Assembly: GCF_000270245.1 (NCBI RefSeq)
Contig: NC_015635.1
Span: 3,348,001 to 3,412,000, forward strand
Direction: 5' to 3'
Source of the DNA: Microlunatus phosphovorus NM-1
GTDB lineage: Bacteria; Actinomycetota; Actinomycetes; Propionibacteriales; Propionibacteriaceae
Length of the DNA stretch: 64,000 nucleotides
Of the stretch, positions 18,855-26,424 are shown piece by piece. A program made the position numbers and the translations under genes. How positions within the stretch are numbered: the first letter of the stretch is position 1; each line of letters begins with the position of its first letter. The notes beneath the pieces were generated by a model. It saw only the letters and a program-made list of their open reading frames with translations. It did no database searches and was not told the origin of the DNA.

Positions 18855-20363
18855 ATGGCCGACGAACGGACTCCAGACGAGTCTGATCCCGACGACCGCA
18901 CGTCCGGATCGGACCCCGACGAATATCGACTCGGCGGCGGCGGACAGGGCGGCAGTGGGCAGGGCCCTGCCGGCGGCTCGGGCTCGGGTGGATCGGCCGG
19001 GTTCGGCGGTGGTCAGCCCGCGAACCCGTTCGAGGCGTTCATGAACTCGTTCAGCAGCGGCGACATGAACCAGCTGATGGCGCAACTGCAGAACGCGTTC
19101 TCGATGCTCGGTGGTGGCGGATCACTGTTCAACCAGCCCGCGACGGCCGGCGACTCCGGCGTCAACTGGGAGGTGACCAAGGACACCGCCCGCAAGACGG
19201 TCGCCTCGCTCGGTGCCGACCCGAGTCCGGGATTCGGCCAGCAGCACGAGATCGGCCAGGCCGCCTCGATCGCCGAGACCTGGCTGGACGCCGCGACGGA
19301 CTTTCCTCGGGTCAGCACCGTGGTGGCGGCTTGGAGCCGGGCGGAATGGATCGAGAACACCATGCCGGTGTGGAGGCGACTGGTCGAGCCGGTCGCCAGC
19401 CACATCGCCGACGCGATGGAAGGTGCACTCCGCTTCGGCGACGATGCCGAGGCCAGCGCCGCCATTCCCGGGTTGGCTGGGATGGAACAGATGCTCCGCC
19501 CGATGCTGCGCACCTCCGGCGCGAGCATGTTCGGCCTACAGCTCGGTCAGGGTCTGGGTCAGTTGGCCAGCGAGGTGGTCGGCGCGACCGATATCGGGCT
19601 GCCGCTCAGCGAGCCCGGTCATGTCGCGCTGCTGCCGACCAACATCGCCAAGTTCGGCGAGGGCCTGGAGCAGACCTCGACCGACGTCACCCTCTATTTG
19701 GCGCTCCGCGAATGCGCCCGGCAGCGGCTGTTCGCCTCAGCCGGTTGGCTCCGCGAGCAGATGCTGGCGCAGGTCGAGAGGTATGCCCGCGGCATCACGA
19801 TCGACACCTCCGCGCTGGAGGAGGCAGTGGGACAGATCGATCCGGACAACCTGGCAGAGCTGTCTGCCAAGCTCGAGGGCGGGCTGTTCGAGCCACACAA
19901 GACGCCTGAACAGTTGGCCACGCTGGAGCGGCTGGAGACCATGCTCGCGCTGGTCGAGGGCTGGGTCGACGATGTGGTCACCGTTGCGACCGCGCCGTGG
20001 ATGCCGAGCGCCGGCGCGCTGGCGGAGACCGTACGCCGGCAGCGCGCGACCGGCGGCCCAGCGGAAGCGACCTTTGCGACCCTGGTCGGGCTGGAGTTGC
20101 GACCACGCCGGATGCGGGACGCCGCCAACCTCTGGGCCGCACTGCGTGCCGCCCGCGGGATCGAGGGCCGCGACGCGGTCTGGAGCCATCCCGACCTGCT
20201 GCCGACCTCCGCTGACCTGGACGACCCGATCGGGTTCGTGCAACGCGGATCTGAGGCCACCAGCGAGGACGAGGACTTCGACGCCGCGTTGGCCCGGCTG
20301 CTGGATTCGGCCGAGCAGAATGGCGACGACGACGCATCCCCGGAGGATCCCAAGCAGGGTTAG
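18855..20363 (+). CDS. DUF2342 zincin-like protein (putative zinc-dependent metalloprotease)
   Basis: The 502-residue protein starts with a Gly-rich, disordered 60 residues and then matches DUF2342/zincin_2 proteins, including GLPLSEPGHVALLPTNI and the helix ALRECARQRLF. In family members I recall, this helix reads RExAHxRLF followed by HVPWL; here the His is Arg (ECAR) and the next block is ASAGWL. The putative metal site may therefore be lost. The ATG at 18855 follows GGAGCAGC. Mycobacterial Rv3195 holds the same place. The function of the family is uncertain. Confidence 0.85.
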   Translation: MADERTPDESDPDDRTSGSDPDEYRLGGGGQGGSGQGPAGGSGSGGSAGFGGGQPANPFEAFMNSFSSGDMNQLMAQLQNAFSMLGGGGSLFNQPATAGDSGVNWEVTKDTARKTVASLGADPSPGFGQQHEIGQAASIAETWLDAATDFPRVSTVVAAWSRAEWIENTMPVWRRLVEPVASHIADAMEGALRFGDDAEASAAIPGLAGMEQMLRPMLRTSGASMFGLQLGQGLGQLASEVVGATDIGLPLSEPGHVALLPTNIAKFGEGLEQTSTDVTLYLALRECARQRLFASAGWLREQMLAQVERYARGITIDTSALEEAVGQIDPDNLAELSAKLEGGLFEPHKTPEQLATLERLETMLALVEGWVDDVVTVATAPWMPSAGALAETVRRQRATGGPAEATFATLVGLELRPRRMRDAANLWAALRAARGIEGRDAVWSHPDLLPTSADLDDPIGFVQRGSEATSEDEDFDAALARLLDSAEQNGDDDASPEDPKQG

Positions 20364-20473
20364 CGGCATTTGAGACCGGGTGCCGCCTCCTCGGACGGAA
20401 TCAGCGCCCGTGGGTGGAAAATTGCCGGCGCTGGACGAGTAATTCCTGGTGGTTAGATCTGGGCTACGCGGCA

Positions 20474-21598
20474 CTAGGACCTGGTGAGTCGTACGGGGAT
20501 GCCGTGATCGTGCGCGATACCCACTGTTTGCCGCCGCGGTAACGAACCATCGCCCGCCCAGTATCGGGTCGACACTCGCGGCTGCTCGGCGTGTGTGCCG
20601 CCCTGCGATGGGTATTCCATCCCGACCTCGCTCAGCGAGTGCTCCCGACCGTATCCGGCCAGGATCTCTTCGACCGCCGCCAGCTCCTTCGCCGGCCAGT
20701 AGAGCTGGGTGACGGAGTGCCAGACGACCGTCAGCATCATCGGATCCATCTCCGGCTCTCCACTGAGCTGCCGCGCCAGCCAATCCGCGGCAGAGGCACG
20801 ATCCACGGTTGGCGGCCGGGTGGTGGCGAGCTCCAGGGCACCTGCCAGCCGAGCGTGCCGGTGCAGGTCGAACGGCCAGACGAACGAGGTGAGCCGCAGT
20901 CGGCCCTCGGCGCTCGTCGGATCCACCGGATCGAGATCACAGCCGCGGGCCGCGACGATCTCGATGCCGTCCGGGGTGGGCATCATTCCTTCCACGGCGT
21001 CCGGCAGCTGGACTGGGGAATCCTCCGGTCCCCAGACCCAACCGACGCCGCTGATCCGGAACTGGGCAATGAGCTGGTTGAGGCCGGCGCTCGCGCCCAA
21101 CTCCAGGAGCCGGAACCGACGACAGCCGGTGGCCTCTGCCAGGTCGGCCAGCCCGGCCAACAGGGCGACGGAGCGGCCCACCTCGTTGGTCTGCGGCGCA
21201 ATCGCCAGCGCGTCGCGCAACTCGGGGATGTGAGCGGCGATCACCTCGCGCAGCACGGGCCACGCTTCCGCCGCTGGCGCCGTGCCGCCGAGGCAGGGAT
21301 AGTACGGCTCCAGTTCCGGTGCCCGATGGGTCAGCACCAGTCGGAAGATGCCGGCGAGCAACCGGAGCTGGATCACCGCCCCGGCGGGCGCGTCCACGTA
21401 GCCCCGGACCACTTCCCGCGTCGGACCACCCGACTCCAGGTCGTCGGCCAGCCCGCGCATCGCGTACCCGTACAGATGAGTCTGCTCGCCTGCATGCGCA
21501 CGAAACCGAGCGGCCAGTGTGTGGTCCGCCAACCCCGCCATCCGACCCCCTGCCGTTGTGAACCCTCGCTGCACGCCCTTGATGGAAGTGTCGCTCAC
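20474..21598 (-). CDS. DUF2332 domain-containing protein
   Basis: The 374-residue protein matches the DUF2332 family, with the block LLELGASAGLNQLIAQFRI (a Rossmann-like GASAGLN loop), VWPFDLHRHARLAGAL and VVWHSVTQLYW. The glycine loop suggests a SAM-like nucleotide-binding fold, but the function is unknown. The ATG at 21598 is followed by a normal-length frame. It is divergent from nothing; the upstream neighbour queA is on the same strand, 61 bases away. Confidence 0.85.
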   Translation of the reverse strand: MSDTSIKGVQRGFTTAGGRMAGLADHTLAARFRAHAGEQTHLYGYAMRGLADDLESGGPTREVVRGYVDAPAGAVIQLRLLAGIFRLVLTHRAPELEPYYPCLGGTAPAAEAWPVLREVIAAHIPELRDALAIAPQTNEVGRSVALLAGLADLAEATGCRRFRLLELGASAGLNQLIAQFRISGVGWVWGPEDSPVQLPDAVEGMMPTPDGIEIVAARGCDLDPVDPTSAEGRLRLTSFVWPFDLHRHARLAGALELATTRPPTVDRASAADWLARQLSGEPEMDPMMLTVVWHSVTQLYWPAKELAAVEEILAGYGREHSLSEVGMEYPSQGGTHAEQPRVSTRYWAGDGSLPRRQTVGIAHDHGIPVRLTRS

Positions 21599-21659
21599 AC
21601 CACAAGCGGCGCGCGTCGGGCAGAGGAGTCAGGCCTGACTCGACCGACAGAGGCAACGG

Positions 21660-22715
21660 TCAAGGAAGCAGCAGAGCACTGTCGCCGAACTCGTGCCAGC
21701 GATAACCCAGGGACACGGCGGCGTCGTAGGCCCGCTGGGTGAGCTCAGCGCCGGCGACCGCCTCGACCAGCAGCAGATGCGACGCCTGTGGGTCATGCCA
21801 CCCGGTCACCAGCCCGGTGACGATCTGTGGCGGATCGCTCGGGGTGACCACCCGTTCGGTCCAGCCGCGGCGCGGCACCAACCGACCCTCGTCGACGGCC
21901 GATTCCAGCGCCCGAGTGACCGTGGTCCCGACCGCGACCACCCGACCGCCACCGGCTCTGGCCGCGTTGACCAGGCGCGCGGTCGCTGATGGCACCTCGA
22001 ACCGCTCGGGCTGCGGCGCTTCCCCGGCCTCTTGCGAGGAGAGACCGGTGTGCAGCGTGATCGGCGCCACGGTGATACCGCGCGACACCAGGTCGGTGAC
22101 CAGCCCGGTCGTGAACGGCCGCCCGGCGGACGGCATCTCCGCGCTGCCCGGGACGGTCGCGAACACCGACTGGTAGTCCGCCAGCGGATAGCGCTGGTCG
22201 AGATAGCCGTACGCGATCGGCCGACCCGTAGCCGCCAGGTGAGCGCGGACATCGCCGCTGGAGGCCGCTCGCCAGAGCCGGTTGCCGATGCCGGTCGGCG
22301 AGGAGCCCGGATGCGGATAGGGCTCGATCAACCTGAGGGCAATCCCTCCGCTGACGAATCGCTGACCGGCCACTGCATCCAGCACCGACAGCCGCGCGTC
22401 CGGCGCGGTCCGCACCTCCAGCACCCAGCTGCCGTCATCGAGCACGGTGGCCAGGTGCAACACCACGGGTCCGCCGATACCCACGGCATCGATCTCACCG
22501 GCGATGGTGGCGGAGTTGTTGATCACGACCACATCACCGGGGCGCAGATAGTGCGGCAGTTCGGCGAACCGGGCGTGCTCGATCGAGGTCGGCCCGGCGA
22601 CGAGCATCCGGATCGTGTCCCGGCGACCGCCCCGGGCCTCGGGCGGCGCTGGAGCGAAGGCGTCTGCGGGTGGGGTGAAGATCGTGCTCGGGGTCTCGGT
22701 CAGCGTCGTTGGCAT
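21660..22715 (-). CDS. queA: QueA-like S-adenosylmethionine:tRNA ribosyltransferase-isomerase
   Basis: The 351-residue protein has QueA blocks: DVVVINNSATI near residue 60, FVSGGIALRLIEPYPHPG, and VTLHTGLSS-type sequence ITLHTGLSS. QueA transfers and rearranges the ribose of SAM onto 7-aminomethyl-7-deazaguanine at tRNA position 34 to make epoxyqueuosine. The ATG at 22715 is used because it starts one base after the SDR stop; the longer frame upstream overlaps that gene. No other queuosine genes are nearby, and the order (SDR then queA) suggests a two-gene operon behind the SoxR site. Confidence 0.88.
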   Translation of the reverse strand: MPTTLTETPSTIFTPPADAFAPAPPEARGGRRDTIRMLVAGPTSIEHARFAELPHYLRPGDVVVINNSATIAGEIDAVGIGGPVVLHLATVLDDGSWVLEVRTAPDARLSVLDAVAGQRFVSGGIALRLIEPYPHPGSSPTGIGNRLWRAASSGDVRAHLAATGRPIAYGYLDQRYPLADYQSVFATVPGSAEMPSAGRPFTTGLVTDLVSRGITVAPITLHTGLSSQEAGEAPQPERFEVPSATARLVNAARAGGGRVVAVGTTVTRALESAVDEGRLVPRRGWTERVVTPSDPPQIVTGLVTGWHDPQASHLLLVEAVAGAELTQRAYDAAVSLGYRWHEFGDSALLLP

Positions 22716-22716
22716 C

Positions 22717-23403
22717 TCACACCTCCAGCGGCGAGAGCTCGGCCGCTCGGTAGCGGCCGGACGGCGGTCGACGTCGCACGATCTCCAAGAAGGCCGGCAC
22801 CGCCGTCTCTGGCAGCGGTCGATCAGAAATATCCTCGCCCGGGAACGCAGCCTGGTGCATCTCGGTCCGCAGGTCGCCGGGATCGACCGCGTACGTGTCC
22901 AGGCCCTCCTCCGCACCGAGCGTCAGGGTCAGGTGGTCGAGGGCGGCCTTGCCGGCGGCGTACGCACCCCAAGTCGGGTAGTGCTCGACCGCCGCATCGG
23001 AGGACAACGAGATCACCACCCCGTCGCTCTTCTTCAGCCACGGCAGCAATGCACGGCTGAGGGCCGCAGGTGCACCGGCGTTCACCGTCCAGGCATGCGC
23101 CAGGTCGCGCTCGCTCACCTCACGCAACGGCCGCAACGGGACTGGGCCGAGTGTGCTGGCGTTGTGGATCAGCAGATCGAGGGCACTGAGCGCCTCGACC
23201 TCGCCGATCAGCGTACGTCGGTGCTCGGCATCGGCGATGTCGCCGGGGATGGTGATGACACGTGGGCCGACCACGGCGCGCAGCGCGACCAGCCGGTCGG
23301 CTCGCCGTGCGTCGGTGATCACCGTCCAATCCCGCGCCGCGAACGCGGTCACCAGTGCCCGGCCGAGCCCAGCCGAGCCGCCCGTGATCAGTGCAACAGA
23401 CAT
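22717..23403 (-). CDS. Short-chain dehydrogenase/reductase
   Basis: The 228-residue protein has the NADP-binding TGGSAGLG motif at the N-terminus, HNAS in place of NNAG, a catalytic Ser in ISLSSDAA and the YAAGK active-site motif. This is a classical SDR of normal length. The ATG at 23403 follows GGAGCAGG; upstream in-frame ATGs would run through the regulatory palindrome and are rejected. It is divergent from a SoxR-type regulator and directly precedes queA. Its substrate is unknown; redox-cycling carbonyls or quinones would fit the regulator. Confidence 0.88.
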   Translation of the reverse strand: MSVALITGGSAGLGRALVTAFAARDWTVITDARRADRLVALRAVVGPRVITIPGDIADAEHRRTLIGEVEALSALDLLIHNASTLGPVPLRPLREVSERDLAHAWTVNAGAPAALSRALLPWLKKSDGVVISLSSDAAVEHYPTWGAYAAGKAALDHLTLTLGAEEGLDTYAVDPGDLRTEMHQAAFPGEDISDRPLPETAVPAFLEIVRRRPPSGRYRAAELSPLEV

Positions 23404-23479
23404 GTCCTGCTCCATTCGAGTTCGGGAACTCTCCTTGCCGGCACTTGCCTGCCGGACCTTCTCCTGCCATTCTTCAAGT

Positions 23480-23493
23480 TCAAGTGAACTTGA
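23480..23493. promoter_or_regulatory. Candidate SoxR box
   Basis: TCAAGTGAACTTGA at 23480-23493 is a near-perfect palindrome and differs by two bases from the E. coli soxS box core as I recall it (TCAAGTTAACTTGA). It overlaps a second palindrome, AAGTTCA-AG-TGAACTT, at 23476-23491. It lies between the SDR gene and the SoxR-like regulator. Confidence 0.7.
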
Positions 23494-23578
23494 GTTCAAG
23501 GCCTTGGCGGCAGAAACTTTCTGACGTGGTTCCAGGGAGGTCGTGCTGACAGGGAGGTCGTGATGAGAGGGAGGTCGG

Positions 23579-24049
23579 ATGGACACGCATGACGTGTTGA
23601 CCATCAGTCAGGTGGTCGAACGCAGCGGATTCGCCGCGTCGGCGCTGCGCTACTACGAGTCACAGGGCCTGATCGAGGCGACCCGCAGCGGCGGCGGCCA
23701 GCGACGCTTCGAGCGCAGCGTGCTACGCAGGCTGGCGTTCATCCGCGCGGCCAGCAACGTCGGGCTCACCCTGGAGGAGATCAGGGCCGAACTCGACCAG
23801 CTGCCACACGGACGGACGCCGACCAAGGAGGACTGGCAGCGGATCACTCGGCACTGGCGGGTTCGGCTGAACGAGCAGATCACCGCGCTCGAGCGGCTAC
23901 GCGACGGCTTGGACTCCTGCATCGGCTGCGGCTGCCTGTCTCTCAGGCGATGCGCGATCTCGAACCCGCGCGACGTGGCGGCTCGGTCCAGCGATGCCCC
24001 GGGTGCGGTCTATCTGCCTGCTGCGTTGCGCCGCCCGCATCGGCTGTGA
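23579..24049 (+). CDS. soxR: SoxR-like MerR-family redox regulator
   Basis: The 156-residue protein has an N-terminal MerR helix-turn-helix (LTISQVVERSGFAASALRYYE), a dimer helix, and the SoxR [2Fe-2S] motif CIGCGCLSLRRC with Cys114, Cys117, Cys119 and Cys125. SoxR is activated by oxidation of the cluster, mainly by redox-cycling compounds. The ATG at 23579 follows GGGAGGTCGG. A SoxR box lies in the shared promoter with the divergent SDR gene, so that gene is the probable target and the regulator may control itself. The 30-residue C-terminal tail is longer than usual. Confidence 0.9.
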   Translation: MDTHDVLTISQVVERSGFAASALRYYESQGLIEATRSGGGQRRFERSVLRRLAFIRAASNVGLTLEEIRAELDQLPHGRTPTKEDWQRITRHWRVRLNEQITALERLRDGLDSCIGCGCLSLRRCAISNPRDVAARSSDAPGAVYLPAALRRPHRL

Positions 24050-24062
24050 CCTGCTGCCCGAC

Positions 24063-24647
24063 TCAGTCGATCTCGTCCCCAGCCACATCGGCTGGAGCTG
24101 CACCCCCGGCCGCCTGATAGCCCTCGAGATAGCCACGAGCCCGATCGGCCTGTGGATACGCCGAGACCAGGGACCAGAAACGGGCGGAGTGCGTCGGCTC
24201 CACGAGGTGAACGAGTTCGTGCAGGAGCACATAGTCCACGACCCAGGACGGCATCGGTCGGAGCCGCTCGGAGAGCCTGATGGTCCGGCTGCTCGGCGTA
24301 CAGGATCCCCAGCGGTGCTGCTGATTGGCGACCCAGGTGACCGAGGACGGCTCCGGCCGATCGCCGAGGACAGGCGCCAGATACGCCGCCGCCAGCTCCG
24401 TCGCTCGTGCGGCCAGCTCGGCATCCCCTCGCGGACCGCGCGAACGCGCCTCTTTGGCCAGCACTCGCCGGACCATCTGGTCGACCCACTTCCGCTCCTC
24501 CCCCGCCGACATCCGGCCGGGGATCAGCACGACGATCGTGTCCAACTCGCGGTAGGCGGTCACCGTCCGTTTCCGCCGGCTGCTGCGCCGTACCTCGACT
24601 TTGGGCCGGACCTCCGCTTCGGGCGACGGCTCAGCCTGCTCCCCCAC
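24063..24647 (-). CDS. YgjP-like (M48-type) zinc metallopeptidase
   Basis: The 194-residue product has the zinc motif HELVH near residue 140 and family blocks QQHRWGSCTPSSRTIRLSERL and HSARFWSLVSAYPQADRARGYL. These match YgjP/WLM-like DUF45 peptidases. The GTG at 24647 is preferred because GGAGGT sits 6 bases upstream; in-frame ATGs further up overlap the DnaA-box cluster. It converges on the SoxR gene with 13 bases between stops. The substrate is unknown. Confidence 0.86.
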   Translation of the reverse strand: MGEQAEPSPEAEVRPKVEVRRSSRRKRTVTAYRELDTIVVLIPGRMSAGEERKWVDQMVRRVLAKEARSRGPRGDAELAARATELAAAYLAPVLGDRPEPSSVTWVANQQHRWGSCTPSSRTIRLSERLRPMPSWVVDYVLLHELVHLVEPTHSARFWSLVSAYPQADRARGYLEGYQAAGGAAPADVAGDEID

Positions 24648-24691
24648 GCTCCACCTCCGTCTGTCGGGCATGCCCGAACACAGTCCACACG

Positions 24692-24732
24692 TTGTCCACC
24701 GTTCGCCAGCCCTGTCCACAGTGTTGTCCACA
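24692..24732 (+). promoter_or_regulatory. Cluster of DnaA-box-like sites
   Basis: TTGTCCACC (24692-24700), CTGTCCACA (24712-24720) and TTGTCCACA (24724-24732) all run in the same direction. The last is the actinobacterial DnaA-box consensus as known from Streptomyces and mycobacteria. A weaker CAGTCCACA is at 24681-24689. The cluster lies upstream of the metallopeptidase and far from any dnaA or dnaN gene. Confidence 0.6.
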
Positions 24733-24772
24733 ATCGGTGGACGATCGGGCCCGTCCATCTGAGACGCCCCGA

Positions 24773-24801
24773 TTGACGACGACCCGATTGGCCGTTACGG
24801 T
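24773..24801 (+). promoter_or_regulatory. Probable promoter of the DUF5679 transcript
   Basis: TTGACG at 24773-24778 and TACGGT at 24796-24801 are separated by 17 bp, a good housekeeping promoter for an actinobacterium. Transcription would start near 24808, just at the left arm of the inverted repeat downstream. Confidence 0.6.
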
Positions 24802-24808
24802 CGGTCCA

Positions 24809-24971
24809 CGAAACCTCCAGATGGTCGGACCGCTCGCAGGGGAAGGCAAGCGGAAGCCGATGTTCCTGGAGGTTTCGCCTTTACCGGCCCCCTGCCTCCG
24901 ACTCTCGGGACCATCCGTGTCGTAAAGTAACCGCGACCGAGGGGCTGAGGACGACAACCATCCTGGTTGTC
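24809..24971 (+). ncRNA. Candidate structured leader RNA upstream of the DUF5679 gene
   Basis: CGAAACCTCCAG (24809-24820) and CTGGAGGTTTCG (24866-24877) are perfect 12-bp inverted repeats enclosing a 45-base loop, in which CCGCT and AGCGG can pair. A second hairpin is GACAACCA-TCC-TGGTTGTC at 24953-24971. The coding start is at 25014. Together with the promoter at 24773, this gives a leader of about 205 bases that begins in a closing stem. I do not recognise a known riboswitch. It fills most of the 366-base gap between the metallopeptidase and DUF5679 genes. Confidence 0.5.
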
Positions 24972-25013
24972 CCCGACCACCGAACGCCCTGCCCCACAAG
25001 CAAGGAGACATCC

Positions 25014-25172
25014 ATGGCGGAGACCTACAGCGGTGAGTTCTACTGCGTGAAGTGCAAGGAGAAGCGTGAGGCGTCCGGCGAGGTCCGGGTCAACGACAAG
25101 GGCACCCGGATGGCCAAGGCCGTCTGCCCGGTCTGCGGCACCAACCTCAACCGCATCCTCGGCCGGGCCTGA
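25014..25172 (+). CDS. DUF5679 zinc-ribbon-like small protein
   Basis: The 52-residue protein starts MAETYSGEFYCVKCKEKREA and ends with AVCPVCGTNLNRILG. Two CxxC pairs (11/14 and 38/41) form a small zinc ribbon. It matches DUF5679, a conserved actinobacterial protein present as Rv3196A in the same neighbourhood of M. tuberculosis as I recall. The start follows AAGGAG. Its role is unknown; the size and charge fit an RNA- or ribosome-associated protein, which is only a guess. Confidence 0.88.
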   Translation: MAETYSGEFYCVKCKEKREASGEVRVNDKGTRMAKAVCPVCGTNLNRILGRA

Positions 25173-25190
25173 TCGCCGCTCCTGAACCCA

Positions 25191-25259
25191 TCTCCGCCGG
25201 GTCCAGGAGGCCGATCTCGGTGGGCGGCCGGGTCACACCCGGCAGCCCGCCGGCGGAGA
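25191..25259. terminator. Long inverted repeat after DUF5679, possible terminator
   Basis: TCTCCGCCGG (25191-25200) and CCGGCGGAGA (25250-25259) are perfect 10-bp inverted repeats, with a nested CCGGGT-CACA-CCCGG hairpin between them. It starts 19 bases after the DUF5679 stop. There is no T-run, so terminator status is tentative. Confidence 0.5.
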
Positions 25260-25281
25260 AGCGTGGCCCACAGATTGGTCC

Positions 25282-25290
25282 TGTGGATAA
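25282..25290 (-). promoter_or_regulatory. Isolated consensus DnaA box
   Basis: TGTGGATAA at 25282-25290 is the complement of TTATCCACA, the E. coli-type consensus box. It lies 38 bases upstream of the ThiF-like gene and about 550 bp from the other box cluster. Confidence 0.5.
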
Positions 25291-25327
25291 CGCCCGATGA
25301 GTGGTCGCCGTTCTTCACACTGGCCGC

Positions 25328-26269
25328 ATGCAGACCTCATTCGCCACAACGCCACCCACTGCTGCGTCATCGACCAGATGGCTCACCGACACCGACCGCG
25401 TCCGATTGCTGCCGCAGTTCACCGTGCTCCGTCGTGATGAGCACGAGATCCAACTCGGTTTCGACAGCGCCGAAGCAGCCGTCCTGGTAGATCCCGAAGG
25501 ATCGTTGTCCGCGTTGCTGGCGGTGATGGACGGGCGATATCGACGTGCCGATCTGGCGAGCCTCGCGCCCCAGCTCGGAATCGCCGTAGCCGAGTTCGAG
25601 TCATTGCTGGCGGCGCTGACCGCCGCTGGTCTCATGGAGTTGCCGGATCTGCCGGACCAGTCGGAGTGCACGGTGCGACTCATCGGGCTCGGACCGGTGG
25701 GTACGCGGCTCGGCGAGCATCTCCTGCGCGCCGGACTCGGTCGGCTGCTGCTGGTCGACCCCGACCGCGAACTGCGCTGGGCTCGCTGGCCCGGCGATCG
25801 CGACCGAGTGCAGCGAACCGAGCACTGGTCAGAGCCGCGCATCGACGAAGCCGACCTGAGCGTCATCGTGGCTTCGAGCCTGGAAATCGACCGCGCCATC
25901 AGCAGCACGCTCACCCGAACCGACCACCCGCACCTGGTCGTTCGTCCGCGTGCCCGAGGAGCCGTGGTCGGCCCCTTGGTCATCCCTGGGCGGACGAGTT
26001 GCCTGCATTGTGGGGACCTGGCCCGGACCCGTACCGATCCGGCCTGGCCGCGGATGCTCGCGCAGCTCTGCCGGATCGGCGGCGCTTGGGACCCGCTGGC
26101 CGCCGACTGGGCAGCTGCGCTGGCTGCCACTCAGGTGCTCGGACACCTGGCCGGACATCAGGTGGCGAGTGCAGCGGCGACCCTGGAGCTCGGTCCGGTG
26201 GATTGGCAGTGGCACCGCCGGGTCTGGCCCGCCGATCCCGCCTGCGGTTGTTGCTGGTCAGCCGGGTGA
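25328..26269 (+). CDS. ThiF/E1-like protein related to TOMM cyclodehydratases
   Basis: The 313-residue protein has an N-terminal winged-helix-like region (about residues 20-110) and then an E1-like Rossmann segment with VRLIGLGPVGTRLGEHLL and LLLVDPDRE. Two cysteine pairs, SCLHCGD and ACGCC near the C-terminus, fit a structural zinc site as in ThiF/SagC-type proteins. An ATP-binding arginine finger region is present but the catalytic cysteine of ubiquitin-like E1 enzymes is not obvious. No precursor peptide gene is seen, so a peptide-modifying role is unproven. Rv3196 of M. tuberculosis is the positional counterpart in memory. Confidence 0.8.
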   Translation: MQTSFATTPPTAASSTRWLTDTDRVRLLPQFTVLRRDEHEIQLGFDSAEAAVLVDPEGSLSALLAVMDGRYRRADLASLAPQLGIAVAEFESLLAALTAAGLMELPDLPDQSECTVRLIGLGPVGTRLGEHLLRAGLGRLLLVDPDRELRWARWPGDRDRVQRTEHWSEPRIDEADLSVIVASSLEIDRAISSTLTRTDHPHLVVRPRARGAVVGPLVIPGRTSCLHCGDLARTRTDPAWPRMLAQLCRIGGAWDPLAADWAAALAATQVLGHLAGHQVASAAATLELGPVDWQWHRRVWPADPACGCCWSAG

Positions 26270-26424
26270 CGGCTGAGGCCGATTGCCGTGGGGACTCCGC
26301 CGATGAGGGGCAGAATGGTGACTGATCGCCACTCGGTCAACGATCACCAGCCGGTCCCCGACCATCACTCAAGTCACCGACCAGCCAACTGTCCAGATCC
26401 GATTCAGGAGCGTGCCCGCCGACC

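Noticed and set aside
24809-24877. 12-bp inverted repeats as ends of a small mobile element
   Set aside because: The enclosed 45 bases are too short, no target duplication flanks them, and the position right after a promoter fits an RNA stem better.
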